From positions 124,001 through 188,000 of the forward strand of contig NZ_KE159710.1 in the NCBI RefSeq assembly GCF_000403435.2: a DNA stretch of 64,000 nt, in the 5' to 3' direction. Under the pieces are notes generated by a model. That model saw nothing but the letters and a program-made list of their open reading frames with translations. It searched no databases and was not told where the DNA came from. The DNA comes from Oscillibacter sp. 1-3 (GTDB taxonomy: Bacteria; Bacillota; Clostridia; Oscillospirales; Oscillospiraceae). Position 1 is the first letter of the stretch, and each line of letters starts with the position of its first letter. This document shows positions 62,117 to 64,000 of the stretch, in pieces. The translations under genes and the position numbers were made by a program.

Positions 62117-62917
62117 ATGCGTGTACGAGTTTACGACGAAATGTCCCGGACGTATTTCCACTCAGAGCTGTACGCCGTTTTGTACAGCGGTATCTTTGAG
62201 CAGTATCTCATCATGCAGAAAGACCGTCTGCTTCTGGCGGACAAGTGGCGCCGGGAGGGGAATTCCTATGACTCTCAAATCCATCTCATTGACACAGACT
62301 TTCCAGAGAACTGGATCGCCCTGACCAATGGAAACATTTCCAATTTCCCGGACTTCCCCAAGCGCCTGCCCGAGGACAAGTGGACCGCTTTCCGGGGCTT
62401 CCCCTGGGTCTGGGAGGACAAAGACGCGCTGCGCCGCATGCTGAGCGGGGAAGCGGTTCCTCTTTCAGAGACGGTTTTTCCGCCTGTCTCCTCCCTCCTC
62501 CCCGGCTGGAGCTATGTGCTCTCTCAGGAGGAGGCGGAGACGCTGCTGCAACGCTACCATGACTTTCACGATTCCGTTCTGGTGGACCTCCGCTATACCA
62601 GCGGCTCGAAACAGCTTCCGGACGGCAGTATGCTGGTCGCCGATTATGTCCGCCAGGTGACCATGCATTTCCACAGCGACTGGGCGCCGCCCCTCGAAAT
62701 GGTTTTTGAGGGCGTAGAGGGATTGGACCTCCGCCCCGCTGACGAGGACTGCTTCTCCTGTCTGCAGGAAGCCGCTCTCCGCTTCCGGGACGGGGCTGTG
62801 TTCTTCTGCGACGGATTCTGTGAGGATGAAGCCTCGTACCCCGGCACTAAAATTTCAGCCTATTCTCTGCGCTGGCGGTTCCTGCCGCCTGTAAAGCAGC
62901 AACCCACATCCAAGTAA
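62117..62917 (+). CDS. Uncharacterised protein in the pheS operon
   Basis: 266 aa, no recognised family, no signal peptide or transmembrane helix. Features: MRVRVYDEMSRTYFHSELYAVLYSGIFEQYLIM, FPDFPKRLPEDKWTAFRGFPWVWED, LLPGWSYVLSQEEAETLLQRYHDFHDSVLVDLRYTSGSKQLPDG and a beta-rich end with VTMHFHSDW and LEMVFEGVEGLDLRPA. It begins 12 nt after the deacetylase and ends 15 nt before pheS, so it is co-transcribed and T-box controlled. Confidence 0.75.
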   Translation: MRVRVYDEMSRTYFHSELYAVLYSGIFEQYLIMQKDRLLLADKWRREGNSYDSQIHLIDTDFPENWIALTNGNISNFPDFPKRLPEDKWTAFRGFPWVWEDKDALRRMLSGEAVPLSETVFPPVSSLLPGWSYVLSQEEAETLLQRYHDFHDSVLVDLRYTSGSKQLPDGSMLVADYVRQVTMHFHSDWAPPLEMVFEGVEGLDLRPADEDCFSCLQEAALRFRDGAVFFCDGFCEDEASYPGTKISAYSLRWRFLPPVKQQPTSK

Positions 62918-62932
62918 AGGAGTTAAACGCAT

Positions 62933-63958
62933 ATGAAAGCACAACTGGAAGCCATTCGCAAAGGCGCACTGGAGGCCATCTCCGCAACCCAGGCCGTGGC
63001 GGACCTGGAGTCCCTCCGGGTGAAGTATCTGGGCAAAAAGGGCGAGCTCACCGCGGTCCTCAAGCAGATGGGCAAGCTCTCCGCCGAGGAGCGCCCCGCC
63101 ATGGGCCAGATGGCAAACGACGTCCGCACCCGGCTGGAGGAGGCCATTGAGGCCCAGTCCGCCGCCCTCTCCCAGAAGGCCCTGGAGGCCAGACTGAAGC
63201 TGGAGGCCGTGGACGTAACCATCCCCGGCAAAAAGCCCGCCCAGGGGCACAAGCACCCCATGTACTCCGTGCTGGACGAGATGAAGGAGATCTTTTTGAA
63301 CATGGGCTTTGAGATCATGGACGGCCCGGAGATCGAGCAGGCGGACTACAACTTCACCAAGCTCAACGCCCCGGAGAACCACCCTTCCCGGGACTGGACC
63401 GACACCTTCTATTTGAAGGAGGACTCCTCCGTCCTGCTGCGGTCCCAGACCTCCCCCATGCAGATCCGGGCCATGGAGACCTACGGCGTGCCCATCCGCA
63501 TGATCTCCGCCGGACGGGTGTACCGCAAGGACGAGGTGGACGCCACCCACTCCCCCATGTTCCACCAGATCGAGGGTCTGGTGGTGGACAAGGGCATCAC
63601 CATGGCGGATTTGAAGGGGACGCTGAACGCCGTGATCCGGGAGATCTACGGCCCCGAGACCGTCACCCGTTTCCGCCCCCACCACTTCCCCTTCACCGAG
63701 CCCAGCTGCGAGGTGGACATCCAGTGCTACAAGTGCGGCGGAAAGGGCTGCCCCACCTGCAAGGGTGAGGGCTGGATCGAGATTTTGGGCGCAGGCATGG
63801 TCCATCCCAAGGTGCTCCGGAACTGCTGCATCGACCCGGAGGAGTACTCCGGCTATGCCTTCGGCATGGGCCTGGAGCGGCTGGCGCTGGGCCAGTACAA
63901 GATCAGTGATATGCGGCTGATCTTTGAAAACGACATACGCTTCCTGGAGCAGTTCTGA
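62933..63958 (+). CDS. pheS: Phenylalanine-tRNA ligase alpha subunit
   Basis: 341 aa. The N-terminal coiled coil (about 1-90) precedes the class II catalytic core: HPMYSVLDEMKEIFLNMGFEI, LLRSQTSPMQIR, RVYRKDEVDATHSPMFHQIEGLVVD (motif 2) and GMGLERLALGQYKISDMR (motif 3). A CYKCGGKGCPTCKGEGW cysteine set replaces the usual short CxxC segment. The ATG follows AAAGGAG. It forms a heterotetramer with PheT. Confidence 0.98.
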   Translation: MKAQLEAIRKGALEAISATQAVADLESLRVKYLGKKGELTAVLKQMGKLSAEERPAMGQMANDVRTRLEEAIEAQSAALSQKALEARLKLEAVDVTIPGKKPAQGHKHPMYSVLDEMKEIFLNMGFEIMDGPEIEQADYNFTKLNAPENHPSRDWTDTFYLKEDSSVLLRSQTSPMQIRAMETYGVPIRMISAGRVYRKDEVDATHSPMFHQIEGLVVDKGITMADLKGTLNAVIREIYGPETVTRFRPHHFPFTEPSCEVDIQCYKCGGKGCPTCKGEGWIEILGAGMVHPKVLRNCCIDPEEYSGYAFGMGLERLALGQYKISDMRLIFENDIRFLEQF

Positions 63959-63978
63959 AACTGGCGGGAGGTTCTGAT

Positions 63979-64000
63979 ATGGCGGATTATGTATCGGTTT
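63979..64000 (+). CDS. Start of the next gene (truncated by window end)
   Basis: ATG at 63979 preceded by GGGAGG, reading MADYVSV to the window end. These residues do not resemble the usual PheT N-terminus, so another small gene may separate pheS from pheT, or this PheT is atypical. Confidence 0.5.

Overview
The window (about 60% GC, mostly low-GC-style signals in a GC-rich background) comes from a spore-forming anaerobic Clostridia, most likely the Oscillospiraceae (Flavonifractor/Lawsonibacter/Oscillibacter-like). This is inferred from the gene set: SpoIVA, SpoVM and a SipL-type (not SpoVID-type) coat protein, an IspH-ribosomal S1 fusion, a butyryl-CoA:acetate CoA-transferase-like enzyme, a Se/S-carrier-like DUF3343 protein beside a class V desulfurase, a glmS ribozyme and a Phe T-box. 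No rRNA, tRNA, CRISPR array, prophage or intact insertion sequence was seen.

Layout. 0-7 kb: a CPCC protein, spoIVA, an amino-acid ABC transporter operon (binding protein, permease, ATPase, PEBP protein), then sipL, spoVM and a tiny membrane protein. SpoIVA, SpoVM and SipL are the three known parts of the clostridial coat basement layer, and spoIVA and sipL carry matching SigmaE-like promoters. 7-24 kb: an 18-gene minus-strand cluster with overlapping or closely spaced genes runs from a strong promoter upstream of cdaA (c-di-AMP cyclase) through cdaR, rseC-like, DUF5685, DnaJ-like, yicC, remA, gmk, rpoZ, priA, def, fmt, a membrane zinc peptidase, rsmB, rlmN, prpC, prkC and rsgA to a terminator at 7.0 kb. 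24-35 kb: the desulfurase/DUF3343 pair, ispD-ispF, carD, the CoA-transferase, and murR/rpiR-HI0933-cmk-plsC-ispH::rpsA. 35-40.6 kb: yceD-rpmF, der-plsY-gpsA, rpmB, and infC-rpmI-rplT with an ATT-initiated infC.

40.6-64 kb is more accessory. It holds a 32-residue Gln/Asn protein, an orphan SMI1/KNR4 protein beside a decayed gene, a DMT exporter, an SLH-GH25 lysozyme behind a leader terminator, a PadR plus SEDS-like membrane protein pair, a MerR regulator with its 19-bp-spacer promoter, glmS with its ribozyme, DUF421/DUF4363, nrdR, several secreted proteins of unknown function, alr with a MazF-type toxin but no MazE between them, and an AbrB/ATC-hydrolase/nnr operon. It ends with a Phe T-box operon (polysaccharide deacetylase, unknown protein, pheS).

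Non-coding structure is unusually rich here. There is a 48-bp duplication of the mazF 3' end flanking a structured 166-bp spacer, a roughly 290-bp nested inverted-repeat element whose right end supplies the nnr stop codon, and an 86-bp hairpin next to a secreted-protein gene. These are the best candidates for undescribed elements. Gene starts were moved from the longest reading frame wherever a Shine-Dalgarno sequence, an overlap with the upstream stop codon or family length favoured a different codon.
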